Assembly (NCBI RefSeq): GCF_951230155.1
Contig: NZ_CATNVD010000022.1
Span: 1-64,000, forward strand
Length of the DNA stretch: 64,000 nt
Source of the DNA: Parablautia sp. Marseille-Q6255
GTDB lineage: Bacteria; Bacillota; Clostridia; Lachnospirales; Lachnospiraceae
Direction of reading: 5' to 3'
The position numbers and the translations under genes are program-made. The stretch's first letter is position 1, and each line of letters begins with the position of its first letter. Shown piece by piece: positions 25,001-31,723 of the stretch. The notes under the pieces were generated by a model. The model did not search any database, was not told the origin of the DNA, and worked only from the letters and a program-made list of their open reading frames with translations.

Positions 25001-25873
25001 GACGTGCTGGAGCGTCAGGAGGTCATGATGCAGCAGGTGATGCTGGAGGACGATATGCTCGCAGCGCTTGGCAAAACCGGAGAGCAGGACGCGAAAAAGA
25101 AGGAGGGTGGTAAGACAGACGGACCGCAGATCACCTCCAGGCGTCTTGACTTTGAGGTAAAAGCGGAAAAGGGGATTAACGTAACCGACCATTCCTGGGT
25201 CGCAGAGCAGGATAAGGCAAAGGTAAAATTCAAGTTTGAGAGCCTGCCTGATTCGGAGACATACCTTGTGCTTAAAAATGCGGTACTGGAAGGGGATATG
25301 TCCGAGGAACCTTTGAACCTGACCTTCAAGACCCAGGAGAATAAGCTTGGCTACAGTTTCCGATCAGATGATGACCGCTACGGGAGCGGTCAGAAGGATT
25401 ACGTTTTTAACCTGGGCTATCATGAGGATGTGATCAGCTCCTGCCAGCTCATTATGAATCGCGCCGGAGAGATCAAATTTGATGAGATGATCCTTTACAG
25501 TCAGCCGATGGATGTGCTTCCGCAGTATGCCGCGGGGCTGACGCAGGATGTGCTGGAGCAGGCAGAGATCGGGACAAACACGGTTTCCGGGACTGTGTCT
25601 CTGGAGGAGGATAAGATCCTCGTGCTCAGTATTCCATACCAGAATGGATGGACGGCGTATGTCGACGGGGAAAAGACACAGCTCGGGCGGGCAAACTACA
25701 TGTATATGGCACTGCCTCTTTCGGCCGGAGAGCATACGATAGAGCTTACGTTTGAGATCCCGGGCGTGAAATATGCGCTTGTCATCATGCCGTCGGCAGT
25801 GGTATTATTTATAGTACTGAATGTAATTTTCTACATGAGAAAAAAGAAGAAAAAACGGTCAGGAGAGTCATAA
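22088..25873 (+). CDS. YfhO family membrane protein with an N-terminal acyltransferase-like membrane domain
   Basis: A 1261-residue protein. Residues about 30-345 form a ten-helix membrane region resembling acyltransferase-3-type proteins. From about 360 the YfhO family begins (LLWEADGVSQYYPRAAYFANY, then YDFRLGMGGEITYSLEPLYF), with further helices to about 820, an extracytoplasmic beta-rich region (about 825-1225; IPYQNGWTAYVDGEKTQ) and a last helix before a basic tail. YfhO/GT-C-like proteins glycosylate lipoteichoic or wall polymers. Here lipid-linked sugar transfer plus possible acylation is inferred. The start is GTG 22088 with AAAGG nine bases upstream. The glycosyltransferase begins one base after its stop, matching YfhO/GT2 pairs such as yfhO-csbB. 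Confidence 0.85.
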   Translation: MADTRYQDTGTGKPMGKEKVVRQNRCDQEMNLLIFGCFFGYMALQLLVGDTQHGQLANVLNMGLYAVFVPGFLFRLGYCFWQMWTGMPVKRGKEQMLRLFVRYYLYFFVLAVAQETIQYGNSVPYSLVRVLSVVTVPSVSAVFFTLAVTALLVWVFYEKLGTAAKKPKYLVLAAGLCVGCALLRVEGESYAIIAALVGSSSMPAVPGLPYFAFFLIGMWFGKEKPGFQWRLAAGAAAGTALSLLLYGTILQDVCRITLSLLPVYLVYVGAELLSELTLRSGRVRFVCDTAEAILPVYAAAMFGLHFLAADTAGFGIRWSVVIAAGALLLIYLAILGFSVFCRVYESCARRFAASRHKTALYFVIYTGAFAVLMALCFSVFFATGNTLLWEADGVSQYYPRAAYFANYIRELFANFFSGNFELPMYDFRLGMGGEITYSLEPLYFIFALFGEDHVELAYNVITVLRFYLSGITASILFLYFKKDYFSTFIASAVYVFCGFALFGGARHTMFMIAMIMLPLLVIAIEEILRGRRWQLCTIFVAVSLFSNYYYLYMNTLGLAIYFLVRFFCQKEKEKRTFKNFMTKGLVISGSYLLGVAISCIVLVTTFGLYVGSGRSGGAVIKTPSLLFYNEQWPVRCFLSFLTTANSPGEWMKLGFLPIAFLCVVFLFTRKGRKELKVLSVITALLMLFPVTGFVFSGFSSVINRWCYLIALLVAFIVADTLADMRQMKKREIQICAGAVAVYGFLAFFGTVLITRYVKLAFIFLAVTFAVVLVGQDRVKKVSVFQKQSLMVLLTAAMVFYNGFSLFYMDDVVSEYTAPGEAKQKAEDSPLVAVKEVEDESFYRCAVPKLDYSTISSSIILDYNSVTMFNSTFNGSITEYLEQMGSTGYSVTQLLGLSNRAFMNELAAVKYYAYYDGEDGTGSPERPLPYGTQEALRTEVNGKETVVCENQYALPLGYTYDSAISREELEQYDVLERQEVMMQQVMLEDDMLAALGKTGEQDAKKKEGGKTDGPQITSRRLDFEVKAEKGINVTDHSWVAEQDKAKVKFKFESLPDSETYLVLKNAVLEGDMSEEPLNLTFKTQENKLGYSFRSDDDRYGSGQKDYVFNLGYHEDVISSCQLIMNRAGEIKFDEMILYSQPMDVLPQYAAGLTQDVLEQAEIGTNTVSGTVSLEEDKILVLSIPYQNGWTAYVDGEKTQLGRANYMYMALPLSAGEHTIELTFEIPGVKYALVIMPSAVVLFIVLNVIFYMRKKKKKRSGES

Positions 25874-25874
25874 C

Positions 25875-26927
25875 GTGGTATACTCAATTATAATTCCCTG
25901 TTATCGTTCTTCCCAGACGATCCGCAAGGTAGTCGAGCTGACGATGCAGGAGCTTGAAAAGCTGGATAAGAAGGAATATGAATTTGTGCTAGTCGATGAC
26001 TGCTCGCCGGACGGCGGTGAGACAATGGCTGCTCTGATGGGGCTTGTCCGGGATTATCCGTGCGTAAGGGTGGTCGAGCTTGCAAAAAATGCAGGACAGC
26101 ATAACGCTGTGATGGCAGGACTCAACCATGCCTCGGGCGATGCGTTTATTGCAATGGATGACGATATGCAGACCCATCCGTCGCAGCTTAAATATCTGCT
26201 GGAGGAGTTTGACAAGGGATATGATATTGTATATGGATATTATCCGGAGAAGAAGCACAGCAGATTCCGAAACTTCGGAAGCTATATCAATTCTCTTACG
26301 GTACGGATCCTGCTGAAAAAACCGAAGGATCTGCGGACATCGAGCTTCTGGATCATCAGGAAGTTTGTCAGGGATTATGCCGTAGATTATAAGAGCGCTT
26401 ATACGCATCTGCAGGGGCTGTTTCTGCGGACTACGCGCAACATCAGCACTGTTCCGATCCAGCACTTTGAACGGGAGGTCGGTTCCTCCAATTACACATT
26501 AAAGAAGCTGCTGAAGCTGTGGTCGAACATCCTTGGATTTTCGGTCGTTCCTCTGCAGCTTGCTACGCTGGCAGGATTTGGGTTTGCGATCCTGGGACTG
26601 CTCGGGGCGCTTGGTGTCGTGATCCTGAAGATCGTGCGCCCGGCAACCTACATCGGATGGCCGTCCATGATGGTTGCTCTGTGCTTTTTCTCAGGTGTGA
26701 ATCTGATGTTTATGGGGATCATCGGGGAGTATGTCGGCAGGATCTTCCTTGGTATGAGCAGAAATCCGCAGTTTGTCGTACGCAGTGTGCATCAGATGGA
26801 GGCCCAGGAGAGAGGAAGCGCGCATGCGCAGCAGGAAGGAAAGATCTGCGCGGCAGCCGTGAAGGAGGATGCGCCATGCTCTGCAGACAAAGCGGAGCAG
26901 AATGCACAGGCGGGAGAAAAGGACTGA
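25875..26927 (+). CDS. GT2 glycosyltransferase, polyprenyl-phosphate sugar transferase type
   Basis: A 350-residue membrane-anchored family 2 glycosyltransferase. The GT-A domain shows SIIIPCYRSSQTI, VLVDDCSPDG, the DxD motif in AMDDDMQTHP, and LRTSSFWIIRK. Two membrane helices follow (about 230-255 and 265-290), as in GtrB, CsbB and dolichol-phosphate mannosyl synthase. It likely loads a sugar from a nucleotide donor onto undecaprenyl phosphate for YfhO to transfer. GTG 25875 is preceded by AGGAG. The last 40 residues are low-complexity and Ala/Glu-rich. The gene is co-transcribed with the YfhO fusion; IS-B lies 140 nt downstream. Confidence 0.92.
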   Translation: MVYSIIIPCYRSSQTIRKVVELTMQELEKLDKKEYEFVLVDDCSPDGGETMAALMGLVRDYPCVRVVELAKNAGQHNAVMAGLNHASGDAFIAMDDDMQTHPSQLKYLLEEFDKGYDIVYGYYPEKKHSRFRNFGSYINSLTVRILLKKPKDLRTSSFWIIRKFVRDYAVDYKSAYTHLQGLFLRTTRNISTVPIQHFEREVGSSNYTLKKLLKLWSNILGFSVVPLQLATLAGFGFAILGLLGALGVVILKIVRPATYIGWPSMMVALCFFSGVNLMFMGIIGEYVGRIFLGMSRNPQFVVRSVHQMEAQERGSAHAQQEGKICAAAVKEDAPCSADKAEQNAQAGEKD

Positions 26928-27029
26928 CAAGCCTTTTGCAGAAGGGGCAGACAGGACTGGATAGAGGAAACACAAAATGGAAAGGTGCGTACAGCCGGGC
27001 AAGTATGAGTGTATGCAGAAGGTGGAAGT

Positions 27030-27053
27030 TTGAAACAATCAAGTAGAAAATAG
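27030..27053 (+). CDS. short leader peptide in front of IS-B
   Basis: AGAAGG, seven bases, then TTG opens a 7-codon frame reading MKQSSRK, with stop TAG 27051-27053. The TTG is 35 nt before the CT core of IS-B, the same distance as the TTG of the leader frame before IS-A. Translation is unproven; the pair makes it worth listing. Confidence 0.35.
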   Translation: MKQSSRK

Positions 27054-27129
27054 CCAAGAAATAAAGGGCATGACAAATAAATCATCATTTGAGATGATTT
27101 TGAAAAGTAAATATGGACACAACACCTAA

Positions 27130-28389
27130 TCAGGAAACAGGAATTATATCATTTTTAATGATATATCCTCGCTGTTTAAGCAGATTAAGTGCCTGTGAAG
27201 TGGTCAGTACTTTTGATTCGTTCACAGGACGTGATTCAAGAAAGCCCTCCGGTGTATACGGTTTTAAATCTGTGAGTATGTGCCAGATAGCGGTCAGGAG
27301 CATACGACAGATGGCAATAATAGCTTTCTTGTGACCACGCCGTGCTTTGATACGTCGATAACGGGTAGTAAATTCAGGATTTTTCTTCGATTTGATTAAA
27401 GCATTTGCAACTTGCACCAAAACTGGTTTAAAATAGGAACCAGCACGGGAAATCCTAGTGGATTTGATTTTTTGATTGCTTTGATCGTTGCGAGGACAAC
27501 ATCCTGCCCATGAGACGAGGTTTTTAGCTGTGGGGAAGACAGACATATCACCTCCGATTTCAGAGAGCACCTGAATAGCAGTCATAGGGTTCTTGTCGAA
27601 TCCGGGAACAGTACGAATAAGAGTAAGGGCTTCTTCGTATTTATCACTGAGACGAAAGATTTCCCGTTCTATTTCAGCTTTGTGCATTTCTAATTCATCG
27701 ATGTGATTCAGGCATTGTCTGAGTTTCACAGCCTGTTCTGTAGATATAGCACCATCAACCGCAGCCTGTATTTCTTCAATAGGAGTTTTACATCTGCTAT
27801 CCACAAAAGGTGCTACATCGAAAGTTTCCCCATGATGTTGCAAAATCTGTTCCGTAATAGAACGGGAAGATTTACCAAATACATCAGAAAAGACATCATC
27901 TAATTTTAAATTCGATACGGTAAGGCAATTTTGAGCACGATTCTTTTCCCCGGTAATCATGCAGGTGAGTTTATAGCGGTATCGAACCAAATCTCTTAAT
28001 TCGCGGATGTCAGCAGGTGGAATAAAGGATGGTTTTACCATTCCGCACATATATAAATCACAAATCCACTTGGCGTCCTTACGATCAGTTTTATTGCCCT
28101 TTTGGGGTTTTGTGTATTTGGGATGAGAAAGAGTAACCCAGATGTTATTCTTCTCGAGGATGTTAAAAACAGGAATCCAGTACTTGCCGGTTGATTCCAT
28201 ACAGACATCGGTACAGTTATATTTAGCAAGCCAGTTACACAACTCTTGTAATCCCTTTGAAAAGGAAGAAAAGCGAGCTTGCTTATACTCTGTACGACTG
28301 TGAGAATCCGTAATACCAATGCAGGCAAAGATCCATGTTTTGTGGACATCAAGTCCGCAGCAATTGTTTTTGAGAATTTTAAACGACAA
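27130..28389 (-). CDS. IS110 family transposase (recombinase)
   Basis: A 419-residue intact IS110 transposase. DEDD residues are Asp14 in CGLDVHKTW, Glu64 in CMESTGKYWIPV, and Asp101/Asp104 in KTDRKDAKWICD. The C-terminal Transposase_20 domain has LIRTVPGFDKNPMTA, SWAGCCPRNDQSNQK with the candidate catalytic Ser, and ISRAGSYFKPVLVQ. The start is TTG 28389, supported by GGGAGG six to seven bases upstream. It is homologous along its length to the IS-A protein. Confidence 0.95.
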   Translation of the reverse strand: MSFKILKNNCCGLDVHKTWIFACIGITDSHSRTEYKQARFSSFSKGLQELCNWLAKYNCTDVCMESTGKYWIPVFNILEKNNIWVTLSHPKYTKPQKGNKTDRKDAKWICDLYMCGMVKPSFIPPADIRELRDLVRYRYKLTCMITGEKNRAQNCLTVSNLKLDDVFSDVFGKSSRSITEQILQHHGETFDVAPFVDSRCKTPIEEIQAAVDGAISTEQAVKLRQCLNHIDELEMHKAEIEREIFRLSDKYEEALTLIRTVPGFDKNPMTAIQVLSEIGGDMSVFPTAKNLVSWAGCCPRNDQSNQKIKSTRISRAGSYFKPVLVQVANALIKSKKNPEFTTRYRRIKARRGHKKAIIAICRMLLTAIWHILTDLKPYTPEGFLESRPVNESKVLTTSQALNLLKQRGYIIKNDIIPVS

Positions 28390-28589
28390 TAAAATAACCT
28401 CCCTGATATTTTATAGCAATAAAACTGACAGTGACTGGTCATCCGGCAAAATCGAGTCGACTTTGGAAGAGATAAGTTTACGGGCTAAGGGAATGCGCCA
28501 ATCATTGATGCCTTAACGGATGACCGACGACATATAGATATGCGAGGTTGCCGCTATACAGCCCCGCCACTCACCTCTACGTGTTCTGT
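28390..28589 (-). ncRNA. IS-B left-end non-coding region, candidate bridge RNA
   Basis: A 200-nt non-coding left end. It shares the boundary block ACAGAACACG...GAGGTGAGTGG with IS-A, then diverges. A CCGGATGACC segment also occurs in IS-A's left end. By the biology of IS110-group elements this is where a bridge RNA with donor and target loops should be encoded; limits and fold are not determined. Confidence 0.5.
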
Positions 28590-28642
28590 AGTGTGTCAGT
28601 CTTATTTAAGAAGATAATATCAGAAGGAAAATAGAATAAAAA

Positions 28643-28687
28643 GCGAAAGATAACCGTTGGTTTCATAACCCCATCGGTGCCTTTCGC
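28643..28687 (+). ncRNA. leader hairpin upstream of the ATP-grasp gene (copy B)
   Basis: GCGAAAG (28643-28649) pairs with CTTTCGC (28681-28687), with inner stems ACCG/CGGT and GGTT-TCAT-AACC. It keeps TTTCATAAC and GTGCCT from copy A, while the outer stem bases differ but still pair. In addition GCCTTTC (28679-28685) can pair with GAAAGGC (28689-28695), which contains the ribosome binding site of the downstream gene, so two exclusive folds are possible. Confidence 0.55.
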
Positions 28688-28706
28688 AGAAAGGCGGAAA
28701 ATAAAT

Positions 28707-29888
28707 ATGAAAAAGCTGATGGTAATGGGGGCTGGCACGTATCAGGTGCCGCTCATCAAAAAAGCCAGAGAGATGGGCGTCTATACGATCGTTGTCAGCA
28801 TTCCGGGAAAATATCCGGGGTTTGCATTTGCAGATGAGATCTGCTATGAGGATACGGTGAATTACGATAAGATCCTGCAGATCGCGAAAGAAAAGCAGAT
28901 CGACGGGATCGTGACAGCAGGTACAGATGTGGCAGTCATTACGATCGGGAAGGTCTGTGACGAGCTTGGGCTTACAGGACTGAGCTTTGAGGCAGCGCAG
29001 ATCGCGTCCAATAAGATCCGCATGAAAAAGAAATACGAGGAATACGGTGTGCGGACCGCTCGGTTCCGGGAGGTATCCTTTGAGGAGGATATGTATGAAG
29101 CGGTGAGAGGGCTTGATTTCCCGCTGATTTTTAAGGCGGTCGATACATCGGGAAGCCGGGGGATCGTCCGGGTAGATTCGGTCAGTGAATTTGAAGGAGC
29201 GCGCCGCGTGGTAAAAGAAAATACACGGACAGACTTTTTTATCATTGAAGAGTTTATTGAGGGAAAAGAATTCGGAGCGCAGGCATTTGTGTATCATGGA
29301 GAAGTGAAATTTATCCTTCCTCATGGAGACTATGTATTTCAGGGAGATACAGGCGTACCGATCGGACATTTTGCGCCGTATGAGCTGGACGATGCGATCA
29401 TAGCAGATGCAAAGGTACAGCTTGAAAAGGCGATCGTGGCAATGGGGCTTGACAACTGCGCGATCAATGCCGATTTTATCTTAAAAGATGATAAAACATA
29501 CGTGCTGGAGCTTGGCGGACGCTCCGGAGCAACGTGTCTTGCAGAGCTGGTATCTATCTACTACGGATTTGATTACTATGAGAAGCTGGTTCAGGCAGCG
29601 CTCGGCGAAGAGGTAGAATTTCCGCAGACGCAGGCAGTTCCGAATGCGAGCATGCTCCTTCGCAGCGAGAAGGATGGTGTGATCTGCTCGATCGAAAACC
29701 GCAACAGACCGGATGAGGATATTTATGCGATCCAGTTTGATTACGGCGTAGGGGACCGGGTAAAAAAATTCCATGTAGGTCCCAACCGCATTGGGCATGT
29801 CATCACGAAGGGCAAGACGCTGGATGCGGCAGTAGAAAAGCTGCATGAGGCGCTTGAGCAGATTACGGTAACTGTAGAGGAAAAATAA
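28707..29888 (+). CDS. ATP-grasp family carboxylate ligase
   Basis: A 393-residue ATP-grasp enzyme. A Rossmann-like pre-ATP-grasp domain (MVMGAGTYQVPLIKKAREMG, DGIVTAGTDVA) precedes the ATP-binding region (PLIFKAVDTSGSRGIVRV, then FIIEEFIEGKEFGAQAFV) and the metal site INADFILKDDKTYVLELGGRSGATC. These ligases join a carboxylate to an amine or similar through an acyl-phosphate. Specificity is not readable; its place in a glycan region suggests amino-acid or acyl decoration of a sugar precursor. ATG 28707 follows AAAGGCGG. The gene sits directly behind the leader hairpin and ends at a terminator. Confidence 0.85.
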   Translation: MKKLMVMGAGTYQVPLIKKAREMGVYTIVVSIPGKYPGFAFADEICYEDTVNYDKILQIAKEKQIDGIVTAGTDVAVITIGKVCDELGLTGLSFEAAQIASNKIRMKKKYEEYGVRTARFREVSFEEDMYEAVRGLDFPLIFKAVDTSGSRGIVRVDSVSEFEGARRVVKENTRTDFFIIEEFIEGKEFGAQAFVYHGEVKFILPHGDYVFQGDTGVPIGHFAPYELDDAIIADAKVQLEKAIVAMGLDNCAINADFILKDDKTYVLELGGRSGATCLAELVSIYYGFDYYEKLVQAALGEEVEFPQTQAVPNASMLLRSEKDGVICSIENRNRPDEDIYAIQFDYGVGDRVKKFHVGPNRIGHVITKGKTLDAAVEKLHEALEQITVTVEEK

Positions 29889-29894
29889 GAATAT

Positions 29895-29953
29895 AAAAGC
29901 GGCACAGCGCTTCGGTATCACGCAAGAGAACCGGAAATGCTGTGCCGCTTTTG
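29895..29953. terminator. terminator between ATP-grasp and flippase genes
   Basis: AAAAGCGGCACAGC (29895-29908) pairs perfectly with GCTGTGCCGCTTTT (29939-29952), with an inner TTCGGT/ACCGGAA stem. A-run and T-run flank it, so it suits both convergent genes. Confidence 0.88.
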
Positions 29954-29961
29954 CAGTTAGC

Positions 29962-31434
29962 CTACTGCTTTTTTTTGTTCTTTTTTAATGTTTTCATAAC
30001 TGCCTTTAGTTGCGGAAGGAAGTATTTAAGCCCGCAGAGGGCAAATACAGCGGCTGCCGCATAGCGCAGAAGAAATGGAAGCTGAAACAGGAGCATGGCC
30101 GCCATACACAGGAAAAACCAGGAACAGGAGATCGTCAGTGTTTTCCCGAGAGGGATAAGCTGCGTACCTGTTGCACGTTTTTCCATAAAGGCCTGTACGC
30201 ACATCAGCACGAGATAGCAAAATGCGGTAGTATAGGCGGCTGCCTGATAGCCGAACAGACGGATAAAAATATAGTTGAGGATCACGTTTAAAAACATGAC
30301 TGATACGGTAGAGGCAGCGACAAATCCCGTCTTTTTGTGAAAATTCTGGATAGCTGTGTAGCTGTAGCTGTAAAAACGGAACAGTGTGCCGGTGACCATC
30401 GGAGCAACGAGATAGACGGCATCCCGGTATTTGCTGCCTCCGAGGATCCAGATGATCTCAGGAGCGAACAGGACAAGCGCGAAGGAAACAGCGCCGAAGG
30501 CGTGCATCAGGACTGTCCAGTTCGGGCGGATTTCATGCCCCTCACCGCGTGCGATCTTTTCGTACATCCACGGAAGCCATGCATTCCAGACCGAATCCTC
30601 CAGAATCCAGATGATGTAGGAGACCGTAGTGGCAAGCGCCAGGATAGATCCGCAGACAGAGCCTGACATGGCAGAAACCATGACCTTGTCAGCCTGATTC
30701 ATGATCTGGATCGAGAGAACCTCCGGGATCAGCGGGAGACTGAAGCACAGAGCATATTTCCAGTAATGGAGATCCACGGCTTTTTTGCCCTGGATGAGCA
30801 TCAGCGCTCCGATGCCAAGGCCGCCGATCACCATCGGGATGTAGTATCCGGCAATACGCAAAGACAGCAGATCACTGGTATGCCCATTTGTCCTGCCCCA
30901 TACGACAAGCAGGACAGACAGAAGCGTTGCCGGCACGACAGTCGCCGCTGTAAACGCAGTGCTTGCCTTGTAGCGCATCATCTGCTTTTCCCGTCTTTGA
31001 AAATAAAAAATACTCGTGTGCGCATAGGTATATAAAAAAGCGATAATGAGCATAAAATCACTCAGCACCAGTCCGGTCATAGAAGAAAGCTGCTTTACCG
31101 GTTCGCGCAATATCAGGAAGGCCGCAAAAAATACAGTGATAGAGAGGTAGGACAGCGTCTGGACGCTGGAGACGTACTCATTAAACTTTTCTTTGACATC
31201 GTATTTTGCGCGTTCTACACTGCGCCACAGACATAAAGACATGACCGGTCCGAAGATCAGCAGCCATGATTCAAAAAGCTTGTACTGGTTGAATTGCTCC
31301 TGACTGAGCAGACGCGTAAACACAGGCGTCATGAAAAAGGTGATACCGCGCACAAAAAGCTGTGCGACTATATAAAAAATGCCTGCCTTGAAAGCGGTTT
31401 TATTCAGAGAGGCAGCAGAGTTTTTTTCCGACAT
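29962..31434 (-). CDS. oligosaccharide flippase family protein (Wzx/MATE-like)
   Basis: A 490-residue membrane protein with 12 or more helices, of the polysaccharide-biosynthesis flippase family in the MOP superfamily. The N-terminus TAFKAGIFYIVAQLFVRGITF followed by TPVFTRLLSQEQFNQY is typical. It should move a lipid-linked oligosaccharide or sugar across the membrane. The tail is very lysine-rich (KTLKKNKKKQ). It lies downstream of the CapK-like gene on the same strand, separated by a 283-nt repeat region, and may share its transcript. Confidence 0.88.
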   Translation of the reverse strand: MSEKNSAASLNKTAFKAGIFYIVAQLFVRGITFFMTPVFTRLLSQEQFNQYKLFESWLLIFGPVMSLCLWRSVERAKYDVKEKFNEYVSSVQTLSYLSITVFFAAFLILREPVKQLSSMTGLVLSDFMLIIAFLYTYAHTSIFYFQRREKQMMRYKASTAFTAATVVPATLLSVLLVVWGRTNGHTSDLLSLRIAGYYIPMVIGGLGIGALMLIQGKKAVDLHYWKYALCFSLPLIPEVLSIQIMNQADKVMVSAMSGSVCGSILALATTVSYIIWILEDSVWNAWLPWMYEKIARGEGHEIRPNWTVLMHAFGAVSFALVLFAPEIIWILGGSKYRDAVYLVAPMVTGTLFRFYSYSYTAIQNFHKKTGFVAASTVSVMFLNVILNYIFIRLFGYQAAAYTTAFCYLVLMCVQAFMEKRATGTQLIPLGKTLTISCSWFFLCMAAMLLFQLPFLLRYAAAAVFALCGLKYFLPQLKAVMKTLKKNKKKQ

Positions 31435-31454
31435 ATCAATCTCCTCAGCAAAAA

Positions 31455-31556
31455 AGTAAAAAGCAAGCTACAGACCGCCATCTTCTCAAAGAGTAAAACC
31501 AGCCAGCAGCAGATAAATCTGCGCCGTCTGTTTTGCCCTTGCCTGCTGTTCGTGCT
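31455..31556. repeat. MITE-like repeat, shortened copy 1
   Basis: About 100 bp. Its core 31474-31534 is identical over 61 bp to 31639-31699 in copy 2. It lacks the internal 65 bp of copy 2, as if deleted between two ACCGCC repeats, and its ends are degenerate versions of the copy 2 terminal repeats. Confidence 0.7.
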
Positions 31557-31560
31557 ATAT

Positions 31561-31723
31561 GTATAAGACAGCAAGCCACAGACCGCCTGCCAGGCAGGCT
31601 AATCGCCGCAAGCGGCTATTGTCTGTGGCTGATGGCGTACCGCCATCTTCTCAAAGAGTAAAACCAGCCAGCAGCAGATAAATCTGCGCCGTCTGTTTTT
31701 ACTCTTTGCTTGCTGTCTTATAC
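31561..31723. repeat. MITE-like repeat, full copy 2 with 16-bp terminal inverted repeats
   Basis: A 163-bp element bounded by GTATAAGACAGCAAGC (31561-31576) and its exact reverse complement (31708-31723). Inside are further nested stems: AGCCACAGAC/GTCTGTGGCT, GCCTGCCAGGCAGGC, GCCGC/GCGGC, and CAAAGAGTAAAA with TTTTTACTCTTTG. The right terminal repeat supplies the last codons and stop of the CapK-like gene. No transposase is encoded. Confidence 0.75.

Larger units (their letters stand above)
27067..28589 (-). mobile_element. IS110-family insertion sequence (IS-B)
   Basis: A 1523-bp element, transposase on the minus strand. It has a 63-nt right end (27067-27129) and a 200-nt left end (28390-28589), matching IS-A in layout. 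AG (CT on the element strand) flanks it at 27065-27066 and 28590-28591. No target duplication or inverted repeats. It separates the YfhO/GT2 pair from the ATP-grasp gene. The transposase is roughly half identical to that of IS-A, so the two are distinct IS species, not a recent duplication. Confidence 0.85.

Noticed and set aside
24068-25192. 374-codon minus-strand frame
   Set aside because: Antisense shadow of the YfhO gene; no family motif and no ribosome binding site.
26977-27033. 18-codon frame MERCVQPGKYECMQKVEV after the GT2 gene
   Set aside because: Moderate ribosome binding site but no family match, and it overlaps the conserved leader block that precedes IS-B; it might be the start of a lost gene.
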